From Helicobacter sp. MIT 21-1697 (GTDB taxonomy: Bacteria > Campylobacterota > Campylobacteria > Campylobacterales > Helicobacteraceae): a stretch of DNA of 64,000 bases. Both the position numbers and the translations under genes were made by a program. Location: positions 243,826 to 307,825 of the forward strand of contig NZ_JAPHNC010000002.1 of NCBI RefSeq assembly GCF_026241255.1, read 5' to 3'. The notes below the pieces were generated by a model that ran no database searches, was not told the origin of the DNA, and was given only the letters and a program-made list of their open reading frames with translations. How positions within the stretch are numbered: position 1 is the stretch's first letter; each line of letters begins with the position of its first letter. Positions 42,680 through 52,229 of the stretch are shown here, piece after piece.

Positions 42680-44726
42680 TCCTTACTTCATAGCCATTTT
42701 TGAGAATCCACCAACTCAAAGCAGTAGCTTGTTGCAATCTCTTATAAAGCGATTGGGCAAGTTCTTTGTCATTATATCGTTCCATAGCTTTGTGAAAATA
42801 TTCTATTTGCTCATTTTCTTTGTTATAAATAAATCTATCTGTGGCAATAGAAAAATAACCAAGTGCGCTATTATCTCCAGATAATGCTGCATTATCATTG
42901 CTTACAAGCGGTGAGCCAAAACTATGATAGGTGTAATCTGCAGGTGCAACAAGCTCTACAATACTTGGCGTAATATCAATATGTGAGCCGATATTGGTAT
43001 TTTTTTTCATCTCAAGTGTAGGCGAATACAGAATCAATGGAATTGTATTTGTTGTTTTCAAAGAAGGCTGTGTATGGGGATATTCCCTATCATAATGGTC
43101 TCCTGTAATGACAAAAAGCGAATCGGGCAACACACGCGAAACCTCTTGGATAAAGCGCGTTATCATTTTATCTTGATACCAAATATGTCCAAAAAATCGC
43201 TCATCTTTCCTTTTGTATTCAGAATGATTTGCAAGAAATCTCTGTATGTCTTCAAGTGGCACATTAAACTGCTCTAAAGGTACATCATAAGGCGGGTGAT
43301 TGGAAGTAGTAAGTATCATATTAAAACTTGGTGTATTTCTGTATTTAAAAACATTATCTTTGATAAGAGTAAAAAGATAATGGTCATATGCTCCCCATAA
43401 ACCCTCATAAGGAGAAGCATAGCCATTCAATTTGGCATTTTCAATAATATGGGTGCTATAATATATCTTTTCAAAACCTTGTGATGCGCTATATTGGTCA
43501 AGTCTTTGCCAAATACCACTGCCACCATAATAAAAGTTTGTTTTATATCCTAAATCTTTCATAATCACGCCCGGTGCAGTGATAAAAGGCTGCAATGTTC
43601 CTATGATAGAATTTATAGGTATCTCTGTCTGAAACAATCCTGTAAGTTGCACATCTATACTTTTAATCGTTGAACCTGCATTTTGTAAAAATACACCTAT
43701 TTTTACCCCGTGCGCATCATTGAGCAAAGATTTAAGTCCTGAAGTTAAATTAATCTCATCAAATTCTTTGTCAAAATGCCATTCACTTAAACTCTCTGCT
43801 ACAATATAAAAAATATAATTAATTTTCTCTCCACCGCTATAAGTAACTTTTTTTGCTAGTAAATCTTTGAGATTATAATGTGTCTGCTTAGAATCTAGCT
43901 CAAAATATTCCTCTACCACTTCAAGAGGCGTTTGTGAAGCATAATCACTAAAATGAGAATTTGAAATCCTCATATAACCACGATATACAAGATATAAATC
44001 TCTAAATGCACCCGGTGAAGCTTTGCGTAAAAAAGTATTTTCCACAGGCTTAATAACTTGGTCTAAACTCACACCCTTAAAACTCAAGGCAGAATTAATA
44101 GAAAACATCATCAGAAGCGCAAAAATTACAAATAAAATAGCTGAAGTAATCAGAGATTCTTTACTTGTGGAACGTGAGCGAATAGAACTTAATGGGTCAT
44201 AGCCATATTCACGCCTGATTTTGGTAAAAATTTTGCTATAAGCATACATAAACAAAAAAGTTGTAATACCATACATAAACAAAAAAGTTGTAATACCATA
44301 ATGTCCGCTTATGCCTGTATGAAAAATCGCCTGTTGGTCATCAAAAATAAGCCCAAGTAAATTTGCATTAAAAACATCACTATAAATTTCATAAAATGCA
44401 ATCTCTGCAATACCTATAAATAAACTCACAAGCACCACAATAAACGCATAAATCCATAAAACAACGCAACGCAGCTCACTCCAAAAAAATAATAAACCAA
44501 TGAGAAAATACACAATACTTAAAACGGCTATATGTCTAGAATCATACCGCATTCCATTGATAAAGGCATTTATATATTCGCCAAAACTTTTTACTTCTCC
44601 TATGGCATCATAATATACTCCACTATAAAGCACAAAACAAAGCTTTATCACAAAAAATAATATAAATAAAAATAAAGCAAAAGTAATTGACTTAACAAGT
44701 AGCTTTTCAAACCACTTTCTTTCCAT
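42663..44726 (-). CDS. LTA-synthase-family sulfatase/phosphotransferase
   Basis: A 687-residue inner-membrane protein with several N-terminal transmembrane segments and a C-terminal alkaline-phosphatase-like domain facing the periplasm. The likely catalytic threonine is in AGSTIKSIDVQL; metal-site motifs include LTTSNHPPYDVP, FVITGDHYDRE and GSHIDITPSIVEL. In Gram-negatives such proteins add phosphoglycerol or phosphoethanolamine to surface glycans or lipids. Start 44726 is chosen because GGAGG lies 5 bases before it; the ATG four codons upstream has none. It contains a 27-base tandem duplication (44243-44296) inside a transmembrane segment. Confidence 0.82.
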   Translation of the reverse strand: MERKWFEKLLVKSITFALFLFILFFVIKLCFVLYSGVYYDAIGEVKSFGEYINAFINGMRYDSRHIAVLSIVYFLIGLLFFWSELRCVVLWIYAFIVVLVSLFIGIAEIAFYEIYSDVFNANLLGLIFDDQQAIFHTGISGHYGITTFLFMYGITTFLFMYAYSKIFTKIRREYGYDPLSSIRSRSTSKESLITSAILFVIFALLMMFSINSALSFKGVSLDQVIKPVENTFLRKASPGAFRDLYLVYRGYMRISNSHFSDYASQTPLEVVEEYFELDSKQTHYNLKDLLAKKVTYSGGEKINYIFYIVAESLSEWHFDKEFDEINLTSGLKSLLNDAHGVKIGVFLQNAGSTIKSIDVQLTGLFQTEIPINSIIGTLQPFITAPGVIMKDLGYKTNFYYGGSGIWQRLDQYSASQGFEKIYYSTHIIENAKLNGYASPYEGLWGAYDHYLFTLIKDNVFKYRNTPSFNMILTTSNHPPYDVPLEQFNVPLEDIQRFLANHSEYKRKDERFFGHIWYQDKMITRFIQEVSRVLPDSLFVITGDHYDREYPHTQPSLKTTNTIPLILYSPTLEMKKNTNIGSHIDITPSIVELVAPADYTYHSFGSPLVSNDNAALSGDNSALGYFSIATDRFIYNKENEQIEYFHKAMERYNDKELAQSLYKRLQQATALSWWILKNGYEVRNDEAH
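44243..44296. repeat. 27-base perfect tandem duplication within a coding region
   Basis: Two identical 27-base copies, 44243-44269 and 44270-44296, encode GITTFLFMY twice in a row. The reading frame is kept. Confidence 0.9.
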
Positions 44727-45354
44727 CTCTCCCTCCATAATAATATAATCTCACTAATGCTCTGCCTACTCGCCATATCAAAGAAATAATACAACATACC
44801 CACAAAAATGGGTCAATACAATAATTTATAATACTCATCTGTCCTAGAATCCCTAATTCATACCCTAGAATAGACAAAAGCAACCCATAGCCTGCCAAAG
44901 GACATAGACTATAAGAAAAAAGAGATACAATACAAAGAAAACAAAGTTGAATTTTAAACTCTAAATGGTAAATATCAATAAAACCATAGCCCAAAAACCC
45001 ACAATAAAGTAATGCGCCTAATCCAATCCATAGATATTGTATGCTTGGTGGAAAAAACTGATGAGAGCGCACAAAATGTGATATGTGCGCTAATATCGTA
45101 TTTTGGGGGGAGGCAATGCGCGCAAATACAAATGCAATAAACCACCAAAGGCTTAAAAAACAAAGCATTAAACTTGGCACATCAAAAAGCGCATACACAT
45201 ATTCACACGCACTCCAGCCATATATGGGTATATTAAAACCTATGAGCCACACTATGGCTACAATGGCTATGCACTTGTTTCGCATACATTGCAAACAAAA
45301 CACAAGCGCACACAAAGTAATAAGATTAATCGCTATACATACAGCTATGCTCAT
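44707..45354 (-). CDS. Multi-spanning membrane protein of unknown function
   Basis: A 215-residue protein with about six hydrophobic segments and many cysteine and tyrosine residues. Its end overlaps the start of the LTA-synthase-like gene by about 20 bases and it begins 10 bases after the sialidase-like gene, so all three are one unit. GGCAGGAG precedes the ATG. I recognise no family. It may help the neighbouring transferase, by position only. Confidence 0.55.
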   Translation of the reverse strand: MSIAVCIAINLITLCALVFCLQCMRNKCIAIVAIVWLIGFNIPIYGWSACEYVYALFDVPSLMLCFLSLWWFIAFVFARIASPQNTILAHISHFVRSHQFFPPSIQYLWIGLGALLYCGFLGYGFIDIYHLEFKIQLCFLCIVSLFSYSLCPLAGYGLLLSILGYELGILGQMSIINYCIDPFLWVCCIISLIWRVGRALVRLYYYGGRDGKKVV

Positions 45355-45364
45355 ACTCCTGCCT

Positions 45365-46654
45365 TTATTGTTGGAATTGCAAATCTTGCTTCAAAGATTC
45401 TTTAAGAAGCGATTTTGGCACAAGCGCGGTTTTAATATGTGTACGCCCGTGCGTATAGGCAATAAACACAAAAGATTCGTTCATAGCTACGCTTGGATAA
45501 GAAACTTCATTACCAAGCAATCTATCAAGCCGTAAAAGAGGTTCAAAGATCACTTGAGAATCTTCAAGGCTAGATTGGAGCAATGTATAAATCCATAACT
45601 CCTCGCGTTTGTTTCCTTGAGGAGAATGTGCTTGATTATGCAATAAAAATATAGAATCCAAAGCATTAAAAAGCACAGAGGACGCATCATAATTCTTAAG
45701 ATTACTCGGCTTTGGCAAGGCACAAGAAATGCTACACTCACTCACATAAAGTGTATGCTCATAAGCCTTATGATTGCGATAAACTCCTATGCTTGAATGC
45801 GATGAACGCGGCACAAAGCTTGGTTGTAATTGAGAGTGAAGGCGTGTAGGGCGCATAATAGAAGTAATCTCTAAGGAAGAGCTAAACTCAAGCAAAAGCG
45901 GATATTTGCGCGCAAGCTCGTGATAAATAGGCAAGATAAATCCACCATCACTTTTAAGCATCGCGGGCGTGCGCACAAGAAAAGAGAGATTAAGCAAAGG
46001 GCTTAAATGCAGCTCTTGCACATAATGCAAAGTGTGCAGATTCTGCTTGTATATATTTGTGCTTTCTTTTGAATCTTTATTTTCTTGCTTGGGGGATTCT
46101 AATAAAAGCCAATAGATTTTACTTGTCGCCCAACCGCCCATACTCACACCCACGACAAATAAATGCACCCTACCCTGTGTATCCACAAAAGTGATAGGAT
46201 TCCCAAGCTTTTTAATGAATTTTCCACTTAAAGCAGAGAGTGTGGGGGCATCTAAAAGAAGTGTGGGCTTACTCCATTGCCCAATCTCTGAATCTATCCT
46301 ATTTTTATTAAAAGTAAAAAAACTCTGATAAATCCCTACATCTCTCGCACCTTCCCTACTTCCTGCAAAATACAAAAGCATAAAATCCTTATCGCTTACA
46401 TTTGAAACATTGACAATCGCACTTGCGTGAGCAGAGGCTTGAGAGTTAGGAATATCAAAATAAGTAATAGCTTGAGAGAGCGTATTGGACTTGGGCGATA
46501 AAGGATTTTGCTCTGGCAGGACTAAAGTTTGTTGTGAAAAATCAAGCGTGTTCTTAGGTGTCTTATCATTTATAAAAACCCACCAAGCACATAAACAAAG
46601 CAAAAATACAAATATGCTATGCTTCAAATACTTCAAGAAATGGAGATTTCGCAC
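45365..46654 (-). CDS. Sialidase-like (BNR-type) exported protein
   Basis: A 429-residue protein with an N-terminal membrane anchor (about 9-27) and a predicted beta-propeller domain in the periplasm. YFAGSREGARDVGIYQSFF, FILPIYHELARKYPLLL and SYPSVAMNESFVFIAYT are in the style of BNR-type sialidases, where an arginine triad binds the acid sugar, but I cannot confirm the triad or Asp-boxes by eye. The start codon is GTG with a weak ribosome-binding site. Downstream are the unknown membrane protein and the LTA-synthase-like gene. Confidence 0.62.
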   Translation of the reverse strand: MRNLHFLKYLKHSIFVFLLCLCAWWVFINDKTPKNTLDFSQQTLVLPEQNPLSPKSNTLSQAITYFDIPNSQASAHASAIVNVSNVSDKDFMLLYFAGSREGARDVGIYQSFFTFNKNRIDSEIGQWSKPTLLLDAPTLSALSGKFIKKLGNPITFVDTQGRVHLFVVGVSMGGWATSKIYWLLLESPKQENKDSKESTNIYKQNLHTLHYVQELHLSPLLNLSFLVRTPAMLKSDGGFILPIYHELARKYPLLLEFSSSLEITSIMRPTRLHSQLQPSFVPRSSHSSIGVYRNHKAYEHTLYVSECSISCALPKPSNLKNYDASSVLFNALDSIFLLHNQAHSPQGNKREELWIYTLLQSSLEDSQVIFEPLLRLDRLLGNEVSYPSVAMNESFVFIAYTHGRTHIKTALVPKSLLKESLKQDLQFQQ

Positions 46655-46665
46655 CTTAGATTCAC

Positions 46666-47853
46666 TTAAAAAAGTGTTTTTACAAATTGTGAAATGCGTG
46701 CAATGCCTTCTTTAAGCTGCTCCAAAGAACACGCAAAGGAAAGGCGCACAAATCCCTCCATACCAAAAGCAACCCCGGGCACAAGTGCTACACCTTGCTC
46801 TTTAAGCAACGCTTGACAAAATCCCATAGAATCCGCACCATAACGCGGTAATGTAGAAATATTGACAAAGAGATAAAATGCACCTTGAGGCTCACACACA
46901 TTCAGGTTTTGGATATTATTAATCGCATCGCAGGCAAAACGCATACGCTCTTCAAATGCCTTTCTCATATCTTCAACATCGTTATTTGCTTCTCCCCTAA
47001 GTGCCACTATGGCAGCTTTTTGTGTGATAGAATTAATATTAGAAGTGCATTGACTTTGGAGATTATCCATTAATTTCACAAGCTTTTTATCCTTACAAGC
47101 AAGATAACCTATGCGCCACCCTGTCATTGCCACAGATTTACTTAATCCATTAATTGTGATAGTGCGCTGCAACATATCCTCATTTACAGCCGCCGCAGAG
47201 AAAAATTTAACCCCATACACGAGTTTTTCATACATTTCATCACTCACAACCCACACACCTGTATCTTTTAAAACTTCAGCAAGAGATTCTAATTCCTCTT
47301 TGGTATAAACCATACCTGTGGGATTAGATGGAGTATTAAGCACAAATATCTTTGTCTTAGGTGTGAGGGCTTCACGGAGTTGTTTTGGTGTGATTTTAAA
47401 ATTATTCGCCTGTGTCGTTTGCACAATAACAGATTTGCCCCCGCTAAAAGTTACAAGCTCGGGATAAGTAACCCAATAAGGAGAGGGGATAATCACCTCA
47501 TCGCCTTCATTAATCAAAGCTTGAAACACATTAAAAAGTGAATGTTTTGCACCATTGCTCACAAGTATTTCATTGCGTTCATAAGCAAGAGTATTTTCAC
47601 GCAAAAGCTTATCTTTAATCGCATCAAGTAATTCTGGAATCCCCGCCACTGCGGTATATTTAATAAAACCACTCTTTAATGCCCTAATTGCCTCGTTTTT
47701 AATGATTTCAGGTGTATCAAAATCAGGCTCTCCTGCTGAAAAACTAAGTATATCCTGCCCCGCAGCTTTTAATTCTCGTGCAAGTGTGCTAATAGCGATT
47801 GTAGTAGATTCTTCTAAAAGCTCCACACGTTTTGCATAAGTTGTATTTTTCAT
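46666..47853 (-). CDS. Class I aminotransferase (aspartate type)
   Basis: A 395-residue PLP enzyme of the aspartate aminotransferase Ib group. YTAVAGIPELLDAI, NTPSNPTG (173-180), the PLP lysine Lys239 in NGLSKSVAMTGWRIGY, and the substrate arginine near the end (FVRLSFA) are conserved. It likely interconverts aspartate/oxaloacetate and glutamate/2-oxoglutarate. AAGGAGAAAAG before the ATG gives a good ribosome-binding site. Confidence 0.92.
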   Translation of the reverse strand: MKNTTYAKRVELLEESTTIAISTLARELKAAGQDILSFSAGEPDFDTPEIIKNEAIRALKSGFIKYTAVAGIPELLDAIKDKLLRENTLAYERNEILVSNGAKHSLFNVFQALINEGDEVIIPSPYWVTYPELVTFSGGKSVIVQTTQANNFKITPKQLREALTPKTKIFVLNTPSNPTGMVYTKEELESLAEVLKDTGVWVVSDEMYEKLVYGVKFFSAAAVNEDMLQRTITINGLSKSVAMTGWRIGYLACKDKKLVKLMDNLQSQCTSNINSITQKAAIVALRGEANNDVEDMRKAFEERMRFACDAINNIQNLNVCEPQGAFYLFVNISTLPRYGADSMGFCQALLKEQGVALVPGVAFGMEGFVRLSFACSLEQLKEGIARISQFVKTLF

Positions 47854-47873
47854 CTTTTCTCCTTGTGCTTAGA

Positions 47874-48401
47874 TTATTCTTTAATATCCGCAAGCTTAAG
47901 TGTAAATTCTATCTCTCCCTTGCTTAAGCGCATTTCTTTTGCAATCGCATCAATACTCCAACCATCGCGAAACATACCAATAATACGCTTTTCATCAATA
48001 TTTGTGCTAGAGGTTGGAAAATAGCCAAACTCGCGGATTTTCTCTTCAATACTCACAATTTTCTCTTCAATATAATCGCGTTCTTTATTGACTTGTGCTT
48101 CAAGAATCTCTATTTGGCGATATACATTCACTAGAGCATTATTGACTGCATCAATGCTCTCTGTTTTGATTTTGGTATTTAAAGCAGTAGAGCTTAATTG
48201 ATTTTCAAGTTCATTATCTTTAATCCATTTATGAATCTTAAAAATTTCATTATTAATATCTTCCATACCTTTTTCAAAGCGTCTTAGTCGTTTGTTTAAA
48301 TCAAAATTACGGCTATAATTAAAAAACGCAACTAAACATACAATACCGATTGAGACAAGCCCAAAAATCATACTGATGCTGCTCATTGAAACACCAAACA
48401 T
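47874..48401 (-). CDS. Membrane-anchored coiled-coil protein of unknown function
   Basis: A 175-residue protein with one N-terminal transmembrane segment (about 10-26), a long coiled coil (about 30-130) and a short C-terminal helix-turn-helix-like stretch (FRDGWSIDAIAKEMRLSKGEIE). That end resembles a degenerate DNA-binding motif, although membrane anchoring argues against classical regulation. GGAGGAATAAGT precedes the ATG. It is packed between aspC-like and the following unknown gene. Confidence 0.6.
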   Translation of the reverse strand: MFGVSMSSISMIFGLVSIGIVCLVAFFNYSRNFDLNKRLRRFEKGMEDINNEIFKIHKWIKDNELENQLSSTALNTKIKTESIDAVNNALVNVYRQIEILEAQVNKERDYIEEKIVSIEEKIREFGYFPTSSTNIDEKRIIGMFRDGWSIDAIAKEMRLSKGEIEFTLKLADIKE

Positions 48402-48403
48402 AC

Positions 48404-48970
48404 TTATTCCTCCGTCTGTTGTAATCTTTTAGAATCTAAAATTGCTAAACGTTCCATTTGAACCACAAAGCTATCAAAATCTCCTGCATCTTTGTGATGA
48501 ATACGCTCAAATTTGACGATTTGCTGATGAATGGCAGATGCAAAAATACCAATATATCTTTGTGGAAATATAGGTAAAAAAATGCGCAAATAATACTCTT
48601 TTCCCTCTTCAAATACATTTGAAGGCATACATAACACACTATGTCCTACAAAATGAGCGACTCCCTCAAATGCCAAAGGAGTATATTGTGTGCTTTTGTT
48701 TAAAAGTATTTGTTCAATATTCTCCACCTTTTGATAAAGCTCTACAAGCAACTCAAGCAAAACCTCATCTGTATCCTCTGTGGCTTTTTTGGATTTAAGC
48801 TTATTAAGCCATTGTGTAATAGAACCATAACGATGTTGAGCGAGAGTAACAAACTCCTTGTTGAAAACTATCTGATTCTCCTCATCTAACTTTGAAAATG
48901 CCACTTCAAGTTCGCAAGGCACTATACGCGTGTAAATACCGCACTGCTCAAGTATGCCTTTAATATCCAT
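48404..48970 (-). CDS. Conserved hypothetical protein, possibly PilZ-like
   Basis: A 188-residue cytoplasmic-looking protein without signal peptide or transmembrane segment. The C-terminal half (YYLRIFLPIFPQRYIGIFAS, then DSFVVQMERL) has the strand pattern of a PilZ domain, but no c-di-GMP-binding RxxxR/DxSxxG motif is visible, so this is tentative. Its start overlaps the mqnP end by 11 bases, so it is cotranscribed with mqnP. Confidence 0.5.
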   Translation of the reverse strand: MDIKGILEQCGIYTRIVPCELEVAFSKLDEENQIVFNKEFVTLAQHRYGSITQWLNKLKSKKATEDTDEVLLELLVELYQKVENIEQILLNKSTQYTPLAFEGVAHFVGHSVLCMPSNVFEEGKEYYLRIFLPIFPQRYIGIFASAIHQQIVKFERIHHKDAGDFDSFVVQMERLAILDSKRLQQTEE

Positions 48971-49856
48971 ATACAGCCTTTATAGAATCTATTAAAATAC
49001 AAATAAAGAATATCATACCCAAATAACCATTAGTAACAAAGAAAGCTTTAGGGATATTTTTTAAATGCACACTGACTAAATATTGTTCATAACAAAGCAT
49101 AAGAGCAGATAAAACTACACCTAATTCTGCGATTTTACCAAGCTGTGCTTCATATACAAAGCTCGCCCAAAATCCTATTGCGAGAATATGACATAAACGC
49201 GAAATCCATAATGTAGCTTTCACTCCAAAATATGCAGGAATAGAGTGAAGATGATTATCTTTGTCAAACTCTATATCTTGGATAGAATACAACAAATCAA
49301 ATCCTGCCACCCAAAATAACACGCCCACAGATAAAAATATACTCCATAAAGGAATCTCACCCATAACAGCAATAACTCCTGCAATAGGCGCTAATCCCAA
49401 ACATACGCCAAGCACCCAATGCGCTATGGCACTAAAACGTTTGGTATAAGAATAAAATGCCAAAATAACCAAAAATGGGGCACAAAGATAAAATGCGAGA
49501 GTGTTAATGCAATAAGAAACACATATAAAAATCAAAGCATTGATAACATTAAAGGCTACAAGCCCACTAAGACTAATGCGCCCATCAACACTTGGACGCT
49601 TATTTGTGCGAAAATTAAGGGCATCAATGTCTCTATCTTTAAGACGATTAAAGCCCATAGCAAAATTTCTCGCACTCACAAGAGCGAATATACAGAGAAT
49701 AAAAGTTTCCCAACCACACCACGGAATCCCATACATTTGCATACTTGCTACAACCATTGCAATAAGGATAAAACTACTTGAAAAAATTGTATGCTCAAAG
49801 GCAACAAGGTCGCTAAAATTCTTTATTTGCTTACCTAATGCTTGAAATAAGTTCAT
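48960..49856 (-). CDS. mqnP: UbiA-family prenyltransferase MqnP (menaquinone synthesis)
   Basis: A 298-residue inner-membrane prenyltransferase with about eight hydrophobic helices. The first metal-binding motif is NRLKDRDIDALNFRTNKRP (70-88, with the aspartates spaced as in UbiA), the second YSIQDIEFDKDN. In Campylobacterota, which use the futalosine route, this attaches the prenyl tail in menaquinone synthesis. ubiE at 267 carries out the final methylation. Start codon ATG at 49856. Confidence 0.85.
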   Translation of the reverse strand: MNLFQALGKQIKNFSDLVAFEHTIFSSSFILIAMVVASMQMYGIPWCGWETFILCIFALVSARNFAMGFNRLKDRDIDALNFRTNKRPSVDGRISLSGLVAFNVINALIFICVSYCINTLAFYLCAPFLVILAFYSYTKRFSAIAHWVLGVCLGLAPIAGVIAVMGEIPLWSIFLSVGVLFWVAGFDLLYSIQDIEFDKDNHLHSIPAYFGVKATLWISRLCHILAIGFWASFVYEAQLGKIAELGVVLSALMLCYEQYLVSVHLKNIPKAFFVTNGYLGMIFFICILIDSIKAVYGY

Positions 49857-49950
49857 TCTTATCCATTCCTTGATTTGGTTATTCTTTATTTTGCTAAGGT
49901 AAAATAATGTAAGATTTTAAAATACCTTACCAAAAAATAAGCTAAAACTC

Positions 49951-49979
49951 TTGCAAAATAAGGCAAAATCGTTTAATAT
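49951..49979 (+). promoter_or_regulatory. Promoter of the cvpA-lysS-glyA unit
   Basis: TTGCAA (49951-49956) and TAATAT (49974-49979) are separated by 17 bases in the divergent gap between mqnP and cvpA. The leader is then about 57 bases. Confidence 0.5.
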
Positions 49980-50042
49980 ATCGCATTCTAAAGGTGGGGT
50001 TATTTCTCTTAACAAAACATAAAATTTTAAAGGACAGGGCGT

Positions 50043-50666
50043 ATGGACAACTTAAATTACATTGACATAGGGATTTTAGTATTACTTATTTTACTCTCCC
50101 TAAAAGGCATTTGGCAGGGGATTATCCGCGGATTAGCTAGCTTTTTGGGCATATTGCTCGGAATATTCTTTGCCTCAAGATTCTATAATGACGCAGGTGA
50201 ATGGTTCGCCAGCAACATTTATGATTTTAATTCCCCTGACCTCAATGCGCTTGTAGGTTTTCTTATCATTATTACACTCATTTGGGCGAGTTTTTTACTT
50301 CTTGGTGAGATTCTCTATCGGGCAATAAAATTCACACCTCTTGCTGTGCTTGATGGCGCTTTTGGTTTGATGTTTGGATTCTGTAAAGCATTTTTATTTA
50401 TTTCTATAATCGTGTTTGGTGTTTCACAAATTGGGTGGCTCAAGAATTTTTCACAAAATATTGAGCAAAGTAGCTCTTTATTCCCAATGATGAAAAATCT
50501 TGCTGTGCATATTATGAATCTTGAACAAATACAAGAGGTTAAAGAGAATCTCAATAATTTTAATGCCCAAGAGATTGAAAAAAAACTTGATGATACAACA
50601 AAACAACTTCAAAATAAACTCCCCATCTCGTCCAAACAAGATACTCGTAGTTGGCGACAAAGGTAA
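50043..50666 (+). CDS. CvpA-family membrane protein
   Basis: A 207-residue inner-membrane protein with four N-terminal transmembrane helices, as in the CvpA/colicin V production family (DIGILVLLILLSLKGIWQGIIRG start, DGAFGLMFGFCKAF). The second half is a polar cytoplasmic tail. Its cellular role is unclear. First in the order cvpA-lysS-glyA-DUF1882-SPOR, which I recall from H. pylori. Confidence 0.85.
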   Translation: MDNLNYIDIGILVLLILLSLKGIWQGIIRGLASFLGILLGIFFASRFYNDAGEWFASNIYDFNSPDLNALVGFLIIITLIWASFLLLGEILYRAIKFTPLAVLDGAFGLMFGFCKAFLFISIIVFGVSQIGWLKNFSQNIEQSSSLFPMMKNLAVHIMNLEQIQEVKENLNNFNAQEIEKKLDDTTKQLQNKLPISSKQDTRSWRQR

Positions 50667-50669
50667 ATT

Positions 50670-52229
50670 ATGTTTTCAAATTTTTATGTCCAACAACGTA
50701 TTAAAAAAATGGAACTTATGCGACAAGAGGGCTTTAATCCTTACGCAAACAAAACCACTCGCACTCTTAATAATCACGATTTTTTAAACAAATACAACTA
50801 TCTTAAAACACAATCTTTAGATGATATGCAAGATTGCGCACAAAATAAAAAGACTGAAAGCATTGTAGGACGTGTGCGTTTTATCCGCCTTATGGGGAAA
50901 GCGTGCTTTATTAAGATTCAAGATGAAAGCGGTATCCTTCAAGCCTATGTATCAAAAAATGATATTGGGGAAGACTTTTTATTGATTAAAAAAGTGCTTG
51001 AAGTTGGAGATATTATCAATGTAAGCGGTTATGCCTTTGTAACCAAAACGGGCGAACTGAGTATCCACACACTTACATTGCAAATACTCACCAAAAGTAT
51101 TGTCCCACTCCCAGAAAAATTCCACGGATTAAACGACATTGAATTGCGTTATCGCCAACGTTATGTAGATTTAATCGTAAATGACAAAGTCAAAGAGGTT
51201 TTTAAACTGCGCAGCCAAATCATCTCGTGCATACGACAATTTTTTGAGCAAAAAGGATTCTTAGAAGTAGAAACGCCTATGCTTCATTCTATTCCGGGCG
51301 GAGCAAATGCACGTCCTTTTATTACTCATCACAATGCACTTGATGTAGAGAGATACTTGCGTATCGCACCCGAACTTTACCTTAAGCGTCTTATTGTTGG
51401 GGGATTTGAAGCTATTTTTGAGCTCAATCGTAACTTTCGTAACGAAGGTATGGACCATTCGCACAATCCAGAATTTAGTATGATTGAATTTTATTGGGCA
51501 TACAAAACTTATGAAGACCTCATTACACTTACTCAAGAGCTTTTTGCTTTCTTATTTCAGAAACTCAACTTGCCCCATATTTTAATGCACGATGAAGTAG
51601 AAATTGATTTTTCACAATGGCGCATTATAGGTTATAAAGACGCATTAATTGAAATTGGTGGCTTAGATGAACATATTATTGAGAATCAAGATACGCTCCT
51701 TAGTTTTCTTACAAGCAAACATCTTAAAGTAGATAAGAGTATGTCTTATGGTAAGCTTTTGGGTGAAGCTTTTGATGAGTTTGTTGAGCATAAACTTATC
51801 AATCCCACTTTTATCACGCAGTATCCCATTGAAATTAGCCCTCTAGCTCGGCGCAATGATGACAATCCCAATATTGCCGATAGATTTGAGCTTTTTATTG
51901 GTGGTAAAGAAATCGCTAATGGCTTCAGCGAGCTTAATGACCCGCTTGACCAATTTGAGAGATTTAAAGAGCAAGTCAAAGCAAAAGATGCAGGAGATGA
52001 AGAGGCGCAATATATGGACGAAGATTATGTATGGGCGCTTGCATATGGTATGCCACCTACTGCTGGAGAGGGTATAGGGATTGATAGATTAGCAATGCTT
52101 TTAAGCAATGCAAAAACAATTAAAGATGTAATTTTCTTTCCTGCATTAAAGCCAACTAAATCAAATTTTGATATAATACTTTCTGAAAACGCATTATCTA
52201 ATGCTCAAGTAAGGAAGGAGAACGAATGA
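50670..52229 (+). CDS. lysS: Lysyl-tRNA synthetase, class II
   Basis: A 519-residue enzyme charging tRNA-Lys. An N-terminal OB-fold anticodon-binding domain ([19 protein letters not shown]) precedes the catalytic core with motif 2 [20 protein letters not shown] and motif 3 [10 protein letters not shown]. Length is normal. The stop overlaps the glyA start by 4 bases; AAAGG before the ATG supports the start. Confidence 0.97.
   Translation: MFSNFYVQQRIKKMELMRQEGFNPYANKTTRTLNNHDFLNKYNYLKTQSLDDMQDCAQNKKTESIVGRVRFIRLMGKACFIKIQDESGILQAYVSKNDIGEDFLLIKKVLEVGDIINVSGYAFVTKTGELSIHTLTLQILTKSIVPLPEKFHGLNDIELRYRQRYVDLIVNDKVKEVFKLRSQIISCIRQFFEQKGFLEVETPMLHSIPGGANARPFITHHNALDVERYLRIAPELYLKRLIVGGFEAIFELNRNFRNEGMDHSHNPEFSMIEFYWAYKTYEDLITLTQELFAFLFQKLNLPHILMHDEVEIDFSQWRIIGYKDALIEIGGLDEHIIENQDTLLSFLTSKHLKVDKSMSYGKLLGEAFDEFVEHKLINPTFITQYPIEISPLARRNDDNPNIADRFELFIGGKEIANGFSELNDPLDQFERFKEQVKAKDAGDEEAQYMDEDYVWALAYGMPPTAGEGIGIDRLAMLLSNAKTIKDVIFFPALKPTKSNFDIILSENALSNAQVRKENE

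Noticed and set aside
49896..49932. Inverted repeat AAGGTA/TACCTT before cvpA as an operator
   Set aside because: Only six to seven base pairs in AT-rich DNA and lying upstream of a better promoter; chance is a sufficient explanation.
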